64,000 nt of DNA from Desulfoluna sp942491485 (GCA_942491485.1 CALOAX010000013.1:310001-374000), one strand, 5' to 3'. Numbered from the stretch's first letter, positions 51,907 through 60,054 are shown. Notes: generated by a model from the letters alone, not told the origin. Numbers and translations: made by a program.

Positions 51907-52319
51907 GGCTGTCTTTTATTGTCGGGCCCTTTTTGGGGGGATGGGCCGGAGTTGGAATCTCTCACGTAAGTGCTTTTTATGACGATCTGCCCGAAGAGAT
52001 GAATGATAGGCGGGGGCAGGTGCACTTTAGGAATACCGTTTACATGGCAAGCCAATGTTTTCAATTAGAAAACATCAGATATCGAGGGCAAAAAGTCAAG
52101 AAGATTTCACCCTGAGTTTCCTAAGGAGCAGAGGAAAGAGAGGTATAGGGACACATTAAAATAAGGGCCTCGAGACAATAAAAATATACACGTCGATGTA
52201 ACCGGCAACATACGCAGTACTATATGGCACGATGAAAAGAGCAGCACTGTGGAAACGGCCGGAAAAGGTTGTTGCATAAATTATTTCCGACCGAGGCCCT
52301 AAGCATCCCCTGAGTGGTC
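51907..52319. other. Intergenic region with a 137-bp inverted-repeat-bounded segment
   Basis: No gene seen in about 410 bases between the divergently placed glycosyltransferase start and the phoU stop. AGGGCCTCG (52164-52172) and CGAGGCCCT (52292-52300) are a perfect 9-bp inverted pair bounding an AT-rich 137-bp segment. It could be a small element or a long-range hairpin. No module A-D sequence is present. Confidence 0.4.
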
Positions 52320-52982
52320 TTAATCAAGTGCTTCGGTATGCCGGATAATTTCTCCTCGGCGCATGTAGATCACCTCTTCAGCGATGTTGGTGGCGTGATC
52401 GGCCATTCGCTCCAGGTGGCGGGAGACGAGAAAGAGGTTGATGAGGTAGCCGGCCTGGTCCGGCGCTTCGGCGATGGCTTTTTTGATCTGGTCGTAGGCG
52501 CTGTTGTAGAGTGTGTCCACCTCTTTATCCATCAGGCGTACTTTTTCTGCCATTTCGTCGTCCTGGTGCACAAAGGCATCAAGGCTCATCTTCAGCATGA
52601 GGCCCGTCTTCTCTGCCATGGAGGTGTAGTCGCAAGTGAAACCGGTGCCGGCTTTTTTGGCGAGGATCTTGACGCAGGAAGCGATGTTTGCGGCCTCATC
52701 GGCGATGCGCTCAAGATCGTTGTTGATCTTGATCACCACCACCAGGGACCTTAGGTCACCGGCAACCGGCTGATGAAGGGCTAGGACCTTGAGGCACTCC
52801 TCTTCGATTTGCACCTCTTTGAAATCGATCTCCTGGTCTTTTTCGATGATCTCCTGAGCCAGCGCCACATCCAGGGTGTTCAGAGCGCGAATGGCGAGCC
52901 TGAAGCGGTCTTCGGTGAGAGCCCCCAGGGAAAGGAGCATGCGTCGGATTTTTTCGAGTTCACGTTGCAGGTGAATGGTCAT
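52320..52982 (-). CDS. phoU: Phosphate transport regulator PhoU
   Basis: 220 residues, all-helical, with two PhoU repeats each carrying the metal-binding E/D pattern: IKINNDLERIADEAANIA (~85-102) and LFLVSRHLERMADHATNIAEEV (~190-210; shown in part). Cytoplasmic negative regulator linking PstB and PhoR. GAGGAGAGACC precedes the ATG. Last gene of the pst operon. Confidence 0.96.
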   Translation of the reverse strand: MTIHLQRELEKIRRMLLSLGALTEDRFRLAIRALNTLDVALAQEIIEKDQEIDFKEVQIEEECLKVLALHQPVAGDLRSLVVVIKINNDLERIADEAANIASCVKILAKKAGTGFTCDYTSMAEKTGLMLKMSLDAFVHQDDEMAEKVRLMDKEVDTLYNSAYDQIKKAIAEAPDQAGYLINLFLVSRHLERMADHATNIAEEVIYMRRGEIIRHTEALD

Positions 52983-53034
52983 GGTGGTCTCTCCTCACCC
53001 GATTTATAGCGGGTGGTTTTAGGGGGTGAAAAGT

Positions 53035-53207
53035 GCCTCCGGCGGCAAGGTGTGCCACCTTGAAAGCTGGTTGCGAAAGTGCTTTGCCCCTCGTTCGTCG
53101 GGTCAAATCACATCCGCCTTTGTTTTGGATGAGAATCCGGAATTATGTATCAAGACCTGTTTGTCAAACTTTTCGATGGGTTGGCCCCCGGCAGGGCCGC
53201 CGGAGGC
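53035..53207. repeat. Dispersed modular repeat, modules C + B (173 bp) between pstB and phoU
   Basis: GCCTCCGGCGGCAAGG to CCGCCGGAGGC with both internal hairpins; one of the cleanest short copies. It ends 6 bases from the pstB stop codon. Confidence 0.9.
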
Positions 53208-53213
53208 ATCTCC

Positions 53214-53993
53214 TTACCCGAATCGTCCGGTGATATAATCTTCGGTCTCTTTTATCACCGGGTTCGTAAACAGGGTGTTGGTGTCGCCCACCTCCACCAG
53301 TTTGCCCATGTAGAAGAAGGCCGTGGTGTCGGAGACGCGGGCGGCCTGCTGCATGTTGTGGGTGACGATGATGATGGTGTAGCGCTCCTTCAACTCCAGG
53401 ATCAGCTCTTCGATTTTCTGGGTGGCGATGGGGTCCAGGGCAGAGGCCGGTTCGTCCATGAGAAGGATCTCGGGCTCCACGGCAAGGGCCCGTGCAATGC
53501 AGAGGCGCTGTTGCTGACCACCGGAGAGACCCAGGGCGGGCTTGTTGAGGCGGTCCTTCACCTCTTCCCAGAGGGCCGCCTGCTTGAGGCTTTTTTCGAC
53601 ACGGGCCGCCACAACGGACCTGTTTTTGATGCCGTTGACCACCAACCCGTAAGCCACGTTGTCATAGATGCTTTTGGGGAAGGGGTTGGGTTTTTGAAAG
53701 ACCATGCCGATGTGGCGCCTCAGGGAGACCACGTCGATCTTCTTTTCCAGGATGTTCTTGCCTTCAAACAGTACCTCCCCTTCGCTGCGGGTTCCTGCCG
53801 TGAGGTCATTCATCCGGTTCAGGCAGCGAAGAAAGGAGCTCTTTCCACAGCCGGACGGACCGATGAGGGCCGTCACCTGGCGCTCTGCAAAGGGAAGAGA
53901 TATTTCGTGAAGGGCCTGAAAGTCTCCGTAGAAGAGGCTCAGGTCCCGGGTTTGGAGAATGGAAGCGCAGGTATTTTCGTTTTTTTGGGTCAT
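53214..53993 (-). CDS. pstB: Phosphate ABC transporter ATP-binding protein PstB
   Basis: 259 residues. Walker A GPSGCGKSS (~33-41), Q-loop VFQKPNPFPKSIYDNV, signature LSGGQQQRLCIARALA, Walker B ILLMDEPASALDP and the H-loop VTHNMQQA. The PNPFP-S-IYDNV sequence is specific to PstB among ABC ATPases. It powers phosphate import through PstC/PstA. Transcribed after pstA and before phoU. Confidence 0.97.
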   Translation of the reverse strand: MTQKNENTCASILQTRDLSLFYGDFQALHEISLPFAERQVTALIGPSGCGKSSFLRCLNRMNDLTAGTRSEGEVLFEGKNILEKKIDVVSLRRHIGMVFQKPNPFPKSIYDNVAYGLVVNGIKNRSVVAARVEKSLKQAALWEEVKDRLNKPALGLSGGQQQRLCIARALAVEPEILLMDEPASALDPIATQKIEELILELKERYTIIIVTHNMQQAARVSDTTAFFYMGKLVEVGDTNTLFTNPVIKETEDYITGRFG

Positions 53994-54024
53994 GTGGGCC
54001 CTCTTGTAAATTGGGTAATACTTC

Positions 54025-54241
54025 GTAACTATACAGCTATGCCTCCGGCGGGTTGCTTTTTGAAAATGGCTCCCGCAAACTTTCCGGTTGCCGCTTCCTT
54101 TTCTCTCAGCCCGCAGGGGCTGAGAGAAAAGGAAGCGGCATACGTGTTAAACCAGAAGCATATGGTTTGAAAATCGGTCGATCAGAAGACCTGTTTGTCA
54201 AACTTTTCAAAAGTTTGGCCCCCGGCAGGGCCGCCGGAGGC
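54025..54241. repeat. Dispersed modular repeat, modules A + B, between pstA and pstB
   Basis: The outer repeat GTAACTATACAGCT (54025-54038, 13/14) is followed by module A from GCCTCCGGCGGGTTGC (54041). Its palindrome at 54089-54140 has 24-bp arms, with GCTTCC/GGAAGC where the 45898 copy has GTTTCC/GGAAAC. Module B ends CCGCCGGAGGC at 54241, 15 bases from the pstA stop. Confidence 0.88.
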
Positions 54242-54255
54242 ACGCTTTTTGTTAT

Positions 54256-55140
54256 TTACACGCGACTCCGGTTGCGAAGGCGCGAACGGATGATGATGGC
54301 GAACAGGTTCATGCCAAGCACCAGGGCGATGAGCACCAGGGCTGTGCCGTACTGCAGGTGCCGGGTCTCTCCGATGTGGGTGCCTGCCGTTGCCAGGACA
54401 TAGATGTGGTAGGGCAGGGCCATCACCTCATCAAACACCGAAGAGGGGAGATCCGGGGTGAAAAAGACGGCACCGGTGAACATGATGGGGGCGGTCTCCC
54501 CGGCGGCTCGTCCCAGGGCGAGGATCGACCCGGTGAGGATACCGGGCAGGGCCGAGGGCACCACCACGCGGCAGATGGTTTGCCATTTGGAAGCCCCCAG
54601 CCCGAGGGACGCCTCGCGGTAGGTGTTCGGGACGGCTTTTAAGGCCTCTTCTGAGGCACCGATGATGACGGGCAGGCTCATGATCCCAAGGGTCAAGGCT
54701 CCAGAGACGAGGCTCACCCCAAGGTTCAGGACCGTGCAGAAGAAGGCGAGGCCGAACAGCCCGAAGACCACCGAAGGGACGCCGGCAAGGTTTGCGATGG
54801 CAAAGCGGATGACCCCCACGACCTTTCCCTGCGAGGCGTATTCATTGAGATAGATGGCGGTGCCCACCCCCACGGGGAAGGCGACAGACAGGGCTCCCAG
54901 GGCCAGACAGATGGTTCCGATGATGCAGGGAAGGATCCCCCCTTCAGTCATGGAATTTCTCGGCATTTCGGAGAGGAACTCCCAACTGATGGCGGAGATC
55001 CCTCGGCTGATGATGAAAGCGATGACAGCAAACAGAGCCAGAACGTTGATGCCTGCCGCAAGCCGAAAGAGGGTGAACCAGATCTTTTGGGCCGTGCCGC
55101 GTTTTCCGGACACAATGTTTTTGGGTAAGGAGAAGGTCAT
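54256..55140 (-). CDS. pstA: Phosphate ABC transporter permease PstA
   Basis: 294 residues with six hydrophobic segments and the binding-protein-dependent permease core (EAA loop: EASLGLGASKWQTICRVVVPSALPGI, in part ASLGLGASKWQT). GTIYL-type GVGTAIYLNEYA and GVPSVVFGLFGLA are typical of PstA. The start lies 5 bases after the pstC stop, so the two are coupled. Confidence 0.95.
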   Translation of the reverse strand: MTFSLPKNIVSGKRGTAQKIWFTLFRLAAGINVLALFAVIAFIISRGISAISWEFLSEMPRNSMTEGGILPCIIGTICLALGALSVAFPVGVGTAIYLNEYASQGKVVGVIRFAIANLAGVPSVVFGLFGLAFFCTVLNLGVSLVSGALTLGIMSLPVIIGASEEALKAVPNTYREASLGLGASKWQTICRVVVPSALPGILTGSILALGRAAGETAPIMFTGAVFFTPDLPSSVFDEVMALPYHIYVLATAGTHIGETRHLQYGTALVLIALVLGMNLFAIIIRSRLRNRSRV

Positions 55141-55145
55141 GGTGG

Positions 55146-56117
55146 CTATCCCTTGAGCCGGAATCTGCGCGATGCGGACATCGCCAGAACGTTAAAGAGA
55201 ATGGTGAAAAGAAAAAGGGTGATCCCTGTGGCAAAAAGTGCGTGGTAATGATCGCCCCGGAAGGGGGCTTCACCCATCTCCGCTGCGATGCTCGCCGGCA
55301 TGGGTCGGATGGGGTCAAAGATCGATTCGGGGATCATGGCCGCACCGCCGGCCACCATGAGCACCACCATGGTCTCGCCGATGGCCCGGGACATGCCGAG
55401 GATGATGGCCGTGGTGATGCCGGAAAGGGCCGCGGGCACCGTGACTTTGGAGATGGTTTCAAAGGGCGTGGCCCCCAGGGCCAGAGACGCTTCCCGATAG
55501 GTGATGGGGACGCTCCTCAACGCATCTTCTGAAATGGTGCAGATGGTGGGGATGGACATAAAAGCGAGCATGATGGAGGCGGTAAAGAGGTTGAGTCCTG
55601 TGGGGATGTTGAATACCTCTTGCATCACCGGTGCCACAGCCACCATGCCAAAGAAACCGATGACCACCGAAGGCAGGGAGGCAAGAAGCTCAATGGCTGG
55701 CTTCAGAATTTCGGCGACCCTGGGGGGCGCGATCTCCGAGAGATAAATGGCCGTCATCACCCCTGACGGCACCGCGATGAGGGAGGAGATCAGGGTGACG
55801 GAAACAGAGCCCGTGATCAGGGGAAGGATTCCAAAGTCCGGGGGCTCATCCGTTGGATACCAGAAGTGTCCCAGAACAAAATCGCGAATGGAGACAAAAG
55901 AGAAGGTGGGGGATCCTTCCATAAGAAGAAACAACATGATGAGCCCCAGAGCCAGAATGGAGATGAGGGAGATGGTGAACAGAGAAGACTCGGCCAACCA
56001 CTCGCCAATGGCGGTTCGTCGTCCCGTCAGGGTGTCTTTTTTTTGGCCGGTCTTTGTGTCTGGCCAGCCAGGTAGATCCACCTTGGGCGTGATCTCTGTA
56101 GCTTCTGGGTGTGTCAT
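55146..56117 (-). CDS. pstC: Phosphate ABC transporter permease PstC
   Basis: 323 residues. N-terminal soluble leader of ~35 residues, then six TM helices; SGVMTAIYLSEIAPP, LASLPSVVIGFFGMV and the EAA loop REASLALGATPFETISKV mark PstC. CAGGATAC upstream of the ATG is the binding site. It follows pstS after a 240-base gap filled by a modular repeat. Confidence 0.95.
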   Translation of the reverse strand: MTHPEATEITPKVDLPGWPDTKTGQKKDTLTGRRTAIGEWLAESSLFTISLISILALGLIMLFLLMEGSPTFSFVSIRDFVLGHFWYPTDEPPDFGILPLITGSVSVTLISSLIAVPSGVMTAIYLSEIAPPRVAEILKPAIELLASLPSVVIGFFGMVAVAPVMQEVFNIPTGLNLFTASIMLAFMSIPTICTISEDALRSVPITYREASLALGATPFETISKVTVPAALSGITTAIILGMSRAIGETMVVLMVAGGAAMIPESIFDPIRPMPASIAAEMGEAPFRGDHYHALFATGITLFLFTILFNVLAMSASRRFRLKG

Positions 56118-56143
56118 GTGAGTGTATCCTGAAAATAAAAAAG

Positions 56144-56340
56144 GTAACTATTCAGCTCCTAAAAAGCAGCCTCCGGCGGCAAGGTGTGCCACCTTGAAAG
56201 CAGGTTGCGGATGCGCTTTGCCCCTCGTTCCTCGGGTCAAATCACATCCGCCTCTGAATCAAGAGTTTTTATGGCATATTTATAGAGACCTGTTTGTCAA
56301 ACTGTTCAAAGGTTTGGCCCCCGGCAGGACCGCCGGAGGC
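56144..56340. repeat. Dispersed modular repeat, modules C + B, between pstS and pstC
   Basis: The left outer repeat GTAACTATTCAGCT (56144-56157) and CCTAAAAAGCAGCCTCC leader are identical to the copy at 59694. Modules C and B run from 56169 to 56340. The right outer repeat is missing; the sequence stops at the pstS stop region (56358). Confidence 0.88.
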
Positions 56341-56357
56341 CTGTTGATTATCATCCG

Positions 56358-57176
56358 TTAATAAAGGGGAATACTTCCCGCTTCCTCCACCAGGCCCTGG
56401 CCTTTTTGGGAGAGGATAAAGTTGATAAATGAGAGGGTCTCTCCCTTGGGCCATCCGTTGGTGAACATGAAGAGGGGACGGCTGATGGGGTAGCGGCCGT
56501 TGAGGGTGGTTTCAGCTGACCCTTTGACCCCGTTGACATGAATGGCTTTTACTTCGTCGTTCAGGTACCCGAGGGCAATGTAGGCGATGGCGCCTTTGGT
56601 GGTGGCAACCTGGGTAACGAGACCGCCGTTGGAGGGTTGGGTCAGGGCGCGGGGGGTGACGCGCTCTTTTTTCATCACCAGGCTTTTCCAGGCGTCAAAG
56701 GTTCCGGAGGAGCTGTCGCGGGAGATTACCACGATCTTAATGTCGCTGCCGCCCACCTCTTTCCAGTTGGTCACCTTCCCGAGGTAGATTTGCTTGAGCT
56801 GATCCAGGGTGAGGTTGGTGACGGGGTTGCCGGGGTGAGCCACAGGGACGATGCAGTCCAGGGCGATGCGGTGGGGTACGGGAAGCACGCCTTTTCCAAC
56901 GGCCAGTTTCACCTCTTTGCCCTTGATGAAGCGTGAGGAGTTGCCGATATCGGAGGTCTGGTCAACGACCGATTTAATGCCGTTACCGGATCCGCCGCCG
57001 GAAAGAGAAATTTTCACCCCGGGGTTGGCTGCCATGTAGGCTTCGGAAATTTTCTGGGCGATGGGAAGAACTGTGGTGGATCCTTTGATGACGAGCCTTT
57101 CTGCCGATGCCATGGTCACGGAAGCCGCAAGAAAGAGGGCGGTGAGAAGGACGGTGAACCAGATACTCTTTTTCAT
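56358..57176 (-). CDS. pstS: Phosphate-binding protein PstS
   Basis: 272 residues, shorter PstS_2-like form. N-terminal signal peptide (MKKSIWFTVLLTALFLAASVTMASA, cleaved after ASA; given in part). Phosphate-binding motifs: IKGSTTVLPIAQKI, SLSGGGSGNGIKSV and VISRDSSSGTFDAWKSL. No lipobox Cys, so probably a soluble periplasmic protein. GGAGACAC precedes the ATG. First gene of the operon, with Pho-box-like repeats upstream. Confidence 0.94.
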   Translation of the reverse strand: MKKSIWFTVLLTALFLAASVTMASAERLVIKGSTTVLPIAQKISEAYMAANPGVKISLSGGGSGNGIKSVVDQTSDIGNSSRFIKGKEVKLAVGKGVLPVPHRIALDCIVPVAHPGNPVTNLTLDQLKQIYLGKVTNWKEVGGSDIKIVVISRDSSSGTFDAWKSLVMKKERVTPRALTQPSNGGLVTQVATTKGAIAYIALGYLNDEVKAIHVNGVKGSAETTLNGRYPISRPLFMFTNGWPKGETLSFINFILSQKGQGLVEEAGSIPLY

Positions 57177-57308
57177 GGTGTGTCTCCTGTGGAGGTTTGG
57201 ATGATATCTTTTTTGTCCAGTTGCAACGGACGGATGGCTTGCTTTTCGCTTAGCCGAAAACCAAGGCTTTAAGGAGCCTCAACTCATTCAAGGAGAAAAT
57301 AGGGGGTC

Positions 57309-57330
57309 TGTGTTAGGTTTTGGTTAGGGG
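57309..57330. promoter_or_regulatory. Pho-box-like direct repeats between pstS and psiE
   Basis: GTTAG occurs at 57312 and 57323 exactly 11 bp apart, as (T)GTTAGGTTTT and GGTTAGGGG. On the minus strand this reads CCTAACCAAAACCTAACA. The same CTAAC core with 11-bp phasing occurs upstream of phoB. It sits ~135 bases upstream of pstS and ~80-115 upstream of psiE, so it could serve both. Confidence 0.6.
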
Positions 57331-57426
57331 GGTGTGAGAGTTTCGTGGTTTCAGCGGGATAGAGGCTGTGCAGGATTCTCACAAGATGCTGACATGCCCC
57401 ACATAAAGATGGGGGATGTTTTCGGC

Positions 57427-57939
57427 ATGGAAAAAATAGACGATCCCGTGTGGGAACACAGTGAGAAGAGGGAAGAGCCGAGACGTGCCAGCCGGGTGCT
57501 GGAGAACGTTCACCCCAGAAAGGTTTTTTTCGTCACCCAGGAGGTGATGGTCAATATCATGATTGTGTACATCATCGTGGTGCTGGCCGCAGGCCTTGGG
57601 AAAACGCTGATGGATGCCAGGCACCTGGTTCATATCCTCGATGGAGACGGCTTCACCTTCGTTGTGGCCGAGGTGCTCTCTTTTCTTGTCATGCTGGAAC
57701 TGTTCAGGGGCTTTGTGGAGTTTTTCAGCACAAAGCGCATCCGACTTCACACCATGATGGATCCGGCCATCCTCTTTGTGGTCCGCGAGGTGATGATCAC
57801 CCTTTATCGAGAAGAGAAGAAAGGCACGTCCTGGGAAGTGCTCATGGGGTTTGCTCTGCTCCTCCTGAGCCTCGGCATCATTCGAAGCCTGGCCGTTCGC
57901 TTTACACCAGATTACCAGAAACCGGCGGGCAGGGGATGA
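57427..57939 (+). CDS. psiE: PsiE-family phosphate-starvation-inducible membrane protein
   Basis: 170 residues from this start. Four hydrophobic segments: VMVNIMIVYIIVVLAAGLG, FVVAEVLSFLVMLELFRGF, HTMMDPAILFVVREVMITLY and LMGFALLLLSLGIIRSLAV. The family-typical RIRLHTMMDPAILFVVRE block is intact (RLHTMMDPAILF). Function in phosphate starvation is unknown; it is divergent from pstS. The frame opens at 57334 (GTG), and ATGs at 57394, 57409 and 57427 are possible. The earliest would overlap the Pho-box region, so a later start is preferred. The stop codon lies inside a module D palindrome, which supplies the last codons (PAGRG). Confidence 0.8.
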   Translation: MEKIDDPVWEHSEKREEPRRASRVLENVHPRKVFFVTQEVMVNIMIVYIIVVLAAGLGKTLMDARHLVHILDGDGFTFVVAEVLSFLVMLELFRGFVEFFSTKRIRLHTMMDPAILFVVREVMITLYREEKKGTSWEVLMGFALLLLSLGIIRSLAVRFTPDYQKPAGRG

Positions 57940-58020
57940 TCCCCTGCACCCCATATGGCGAATGCTCTCGGCTCTCGTTCCTTGAGCTGATTACATTTGC
58001 TGACGGGCTTCGCCCGTGGT
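57929..58020. repeat. Module D plus C-like segment overlapping the end of psiE
   Basis: The palindrome GCAGGGGATGATCCCCTGC (57929-57947) contains the psiE TGA. A segment with GCGAATGCTCTCGG, CTCGTTCC and GACGGGCTTCGCCCGT follows; the same segment appears inverted at 61460-61563 upstream of moaC. The rest of 58021-58344 shows nothing recognised. Confidence 0.7.
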
Positions 58021-58344
58021 TTTTCAATGGCGACTTTTGTGGTGTTATCCCCGGCAGTTTGAGACGAGAGGCCTGTTGAGCTGTATTACCTTAAGTGTCC
58101 CAGAATTCATTGTTTGGTTACACGACCGTGGATACATGCCTGAGTACTCAGGGCATAGGGATACATTCAGCGCTTGAGTTCAGGTAACGTTTGGAACAAT
58201 TGGTTAACTGAGAGTCCGGTTGTATTTGGTTTAAGCCGAGGGGGAGGTTGTGGGCGTGGTAATCAAGGGTGATGCGGGGGTTGATAAAGGACGCGTTGCC
58301 TGTGGATAGTGACAACCCCGAGTGCATGGTGATAAAATGCTGAC

Positions 58345-58390
58345 GCAAACCAAACGAGGCGCTCCTTAAGGAGCGCCTCGTTTGGTTTGC
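58345..58390. terminator. 46-bp perfect palindrome, probable bidirectional terminator
   Basis: Twenty-one-base perfect arms around TTAA, between convergent psiE and moaB. No long T-run on either side, so termination efficiency is uncertain. The sequence GAGGCGCTCC / GGAGCGCCTC forms the inner stem. It is not one of the modules A-D. Confidence 0.6.
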
Positions 58391-58400
58391 CATCTGGGGT

Positions 58401-58419
58401 CCAGGGGATCATCCCCTGG
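58401..58419. repeat. Module D palindrome abutting the moaB stop codon
   Basis: CCAGGGGATCATCCCCTGG is a perfect palindrome whose end touches the moaB stop codon (58420-58422, minus strand). Confidence 0.8.
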
Positions 58420-58923
58420 TTATCCCCTGGCGTGTTTGGACACGTGGCCGAGTTCGGGAAAGATAAGGCTGTTGCAGGCGAGTTTGCAGGCGGCGAGGCT
58501 TCCCGGGATGGCAAAAATCACGGTGTTGAAGACGATGCCTGCGGTGGAGCGGGAGAGGATGGCCGCCGAGTCGATCTCTTCAAAGCTCAGTTGAGCGAAG
58601 ATAGGCCCGAAGGCGGCGAGTTCCTTTCGGAACATGGGCTTGACTGCTTCCACGGTGACGTCGCTGCTGTCAATGCCGGTGCCGCCGGTGATGATGATGC
58701 CGTCGGCGTTGTGGTCCCGGATGATGTCCCGAACCGCTTTTCTGACCTCTTCTTCAGAGTCTTTGATCAGAAGGCGGGCCACCAGGTCAAAGCCCTCTTT
58801 TTTTGCATGCTTTTCTATCCATGCGCCGCTTTCGTCTGTTTCAAGGGTCCGGGTGGAGGAGACGGAGACGACAGCCACACTCAGTTTATTTTTGCTCTCA
58901 ATTCTGTGTTCTTTGGTTCCCAT
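58420..58923 (-). CDS. moaB: Molybdenum cofactor biosynthesis protein MoaB
   Basis: 167 residues. MogA/MoaB fold: VAVVSVSSTR, GIIITGGTGIDSSDVTVEAV (the GGTG molybdopterin-binding loop and D-T-type acid) and FNTVIFAIPGSLAAC near the end. Adenylylates or prepares molybdopterin for metal insertion. Starts at the ATG preceded by GAGGTGAAC; a GTG two codons upstream (58929) is in frame. The last codons (HARG) run into repeat sequence. Operon with pyrR upstream, 9 bases between stop and start. Confidence 0.9.
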   Translation of the reverse strand: MGTKEHRIESKNKLSVAVVSVSSTRTLETDESGAWIEKHAKKEGFDLVARLLIKDSEEEVRKAVRDIIRDHNADGIIITGGTGIDSSDVTVEAVKPMFRKELAAFGPIFAQLSFEEIDSAAILSRSTAGIVFNTVIFAIPGSLAACKLACNSLIFPELGHVSKHARG

Positions 58924-58932
58924 GTTCACCTC

Positions 58933-59472
58933 TCACTCAAGGGTTATCTGATCAGAATCATCGTATTCGCTGAGCAGAACGTTAACTTGCTGGTTGTATT
59001 CGCTTTCCACTTTTTTGCCCGTGTAGTCGGGCTGTATGGGGAATTCGCGGTGGCCGCGGTCCACAAGGACAGCCAGACCGATACGCGCGGGGCGCCCGAA
59101 GTCCATGAGGGCATCCATGGCGGCGCGGATGGTGCGGCCCGTGTAGAGGACGTCATCCACCAGAAGGATGTTTCGGTCGTTGACCTCGAAGGGGATCTCG
59201 GTGGGCTTTACCACCGGCTGGTGGCTGATGCGTGTCCAGTCGTCCCGATAGAGGTTGATGTCCATCTCGCCGCAGGGGATGCTCTCTTTGTCGATCCCTT
59301 CAATTTTCGCGATCTCGCTGCGGAGGCGTCGGGCGATAAAGACTCCCCGGGTCTGGATACCGATCAGGGCAAGCCCTTCGGCCCCGCGATAATTTTCGAT
59401 GATCTCGTGGGCCATGCGGGTGATGGCGCGCTGGATGTCTTTGCCGTCAAGAAGAACTGTGGCGGTGGTCAT
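58933..59472 (-). CDS. pyrR: PyrR bifunctional pyrimidine regulator / uracil phosphoribosyltransferase
   Basis: 179 residues. PRPP-binding loop ILLVDDVLYTGRTIRAAMD (~98-116), GIQTRGVFIARRL, DINLYRDDW and LAVLVDRGHREFPI are specific to PyrR. In Bacillus it binds pyr mRNA leaders; whether it attenuates here is unknown, and no pyr biosynthesis gene is adjacent. Length matches the family (about 180). It is immediately upstream of moaB. Confidence 0.93.
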   Translation of the reverse strand: MTTATVLLDGKDIQRAITRMAHEIIENYRGAEGLALIGIQTRGVFIARRLRSEIAKIEGIDKESIPCGEMDINLYRDDWTRISHQPVVKPTEIPFEVNDRNILLVDDVLYTGRTIRAAMDALMDFGRPARIGLAVLVDRGHREFPIQPDYTGKKVESEYNQQVNVLLSEYDDSDQITLE

Positions 59473-59686
59473 AGCAGGGTTTCCAATGGGTTGATGCCTG
59501 TGGTGGAACGTCTTTTCGGTACCTTACCTGTGGGCCGTCCGGCTTGTGTGGGGAAAGGCTGTTCACATAAGGGCATGCAAGGGGTTGACGATACCATCGG
59601 CATGCTGTCAAAAATGCGGTGGGCTGTTTTCGACCCGCTCTTCGATGGGGGCAGGCGGCCTTTGACGACTGCGCCGTTTATTATAA

Positions 59687-59914
59687 TGTATTTGTAACTA
59701 TTCAGCTCCTAAAAAGCAGCCTCCGGCGGCAAGGTGTGCCACCTTGAAAGCAGGTTGCGGATGCGCTTTGCCCCTCGTTCCTCGGCTCAAATCACATCCG
59801 CCTTTGAAGCGAGAGTTTCCAAGGCTTATATATTAAGACCTGTTTGTCAAACTTTTCAAAAGTTTGGCCCCCGGCAGGGCCGCCGGAGACACCAGCTGAA
59901 TAGTTACTGTATTT
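59687..59914. repeat. Complete MITE-like modular repeat with TIRs and 7-bp target duplication
   Basis: Perfect 14-bp terminal inverted repeats GTAACTATTCAGCT (59694-59707) and AGCTGAATAGTTAC (59894-59907) enclose modules C and B (214 bp in total). A direct duplication TGTATTT flanks it at 59687-59693 and 59908-59914. There is no ORF inside. This copy defines the mobile unit. The rest of 59473-60054 shows no gene. Confidence 0.92.
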
Positions 59915-60054
59915 TTAGCTTATTGAAGAGTGATTTATCAAGGCAAATGTGGTGAGAATCAGTTGAAACGCCATGGCGTGAGCCCCTTTGAAATGCCTTG
60001 ATTTTGCGTATTATTTTTGACAGACTCCCCTCATAAACCTACGAGGGAGCTAGG

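Noticed and set aside
58387..59697. 436-codon plus-strand frame across moaB and pyrR
   Set aside because: It spans two well-recognised minus-strand genes and their gap; no family resemblance.
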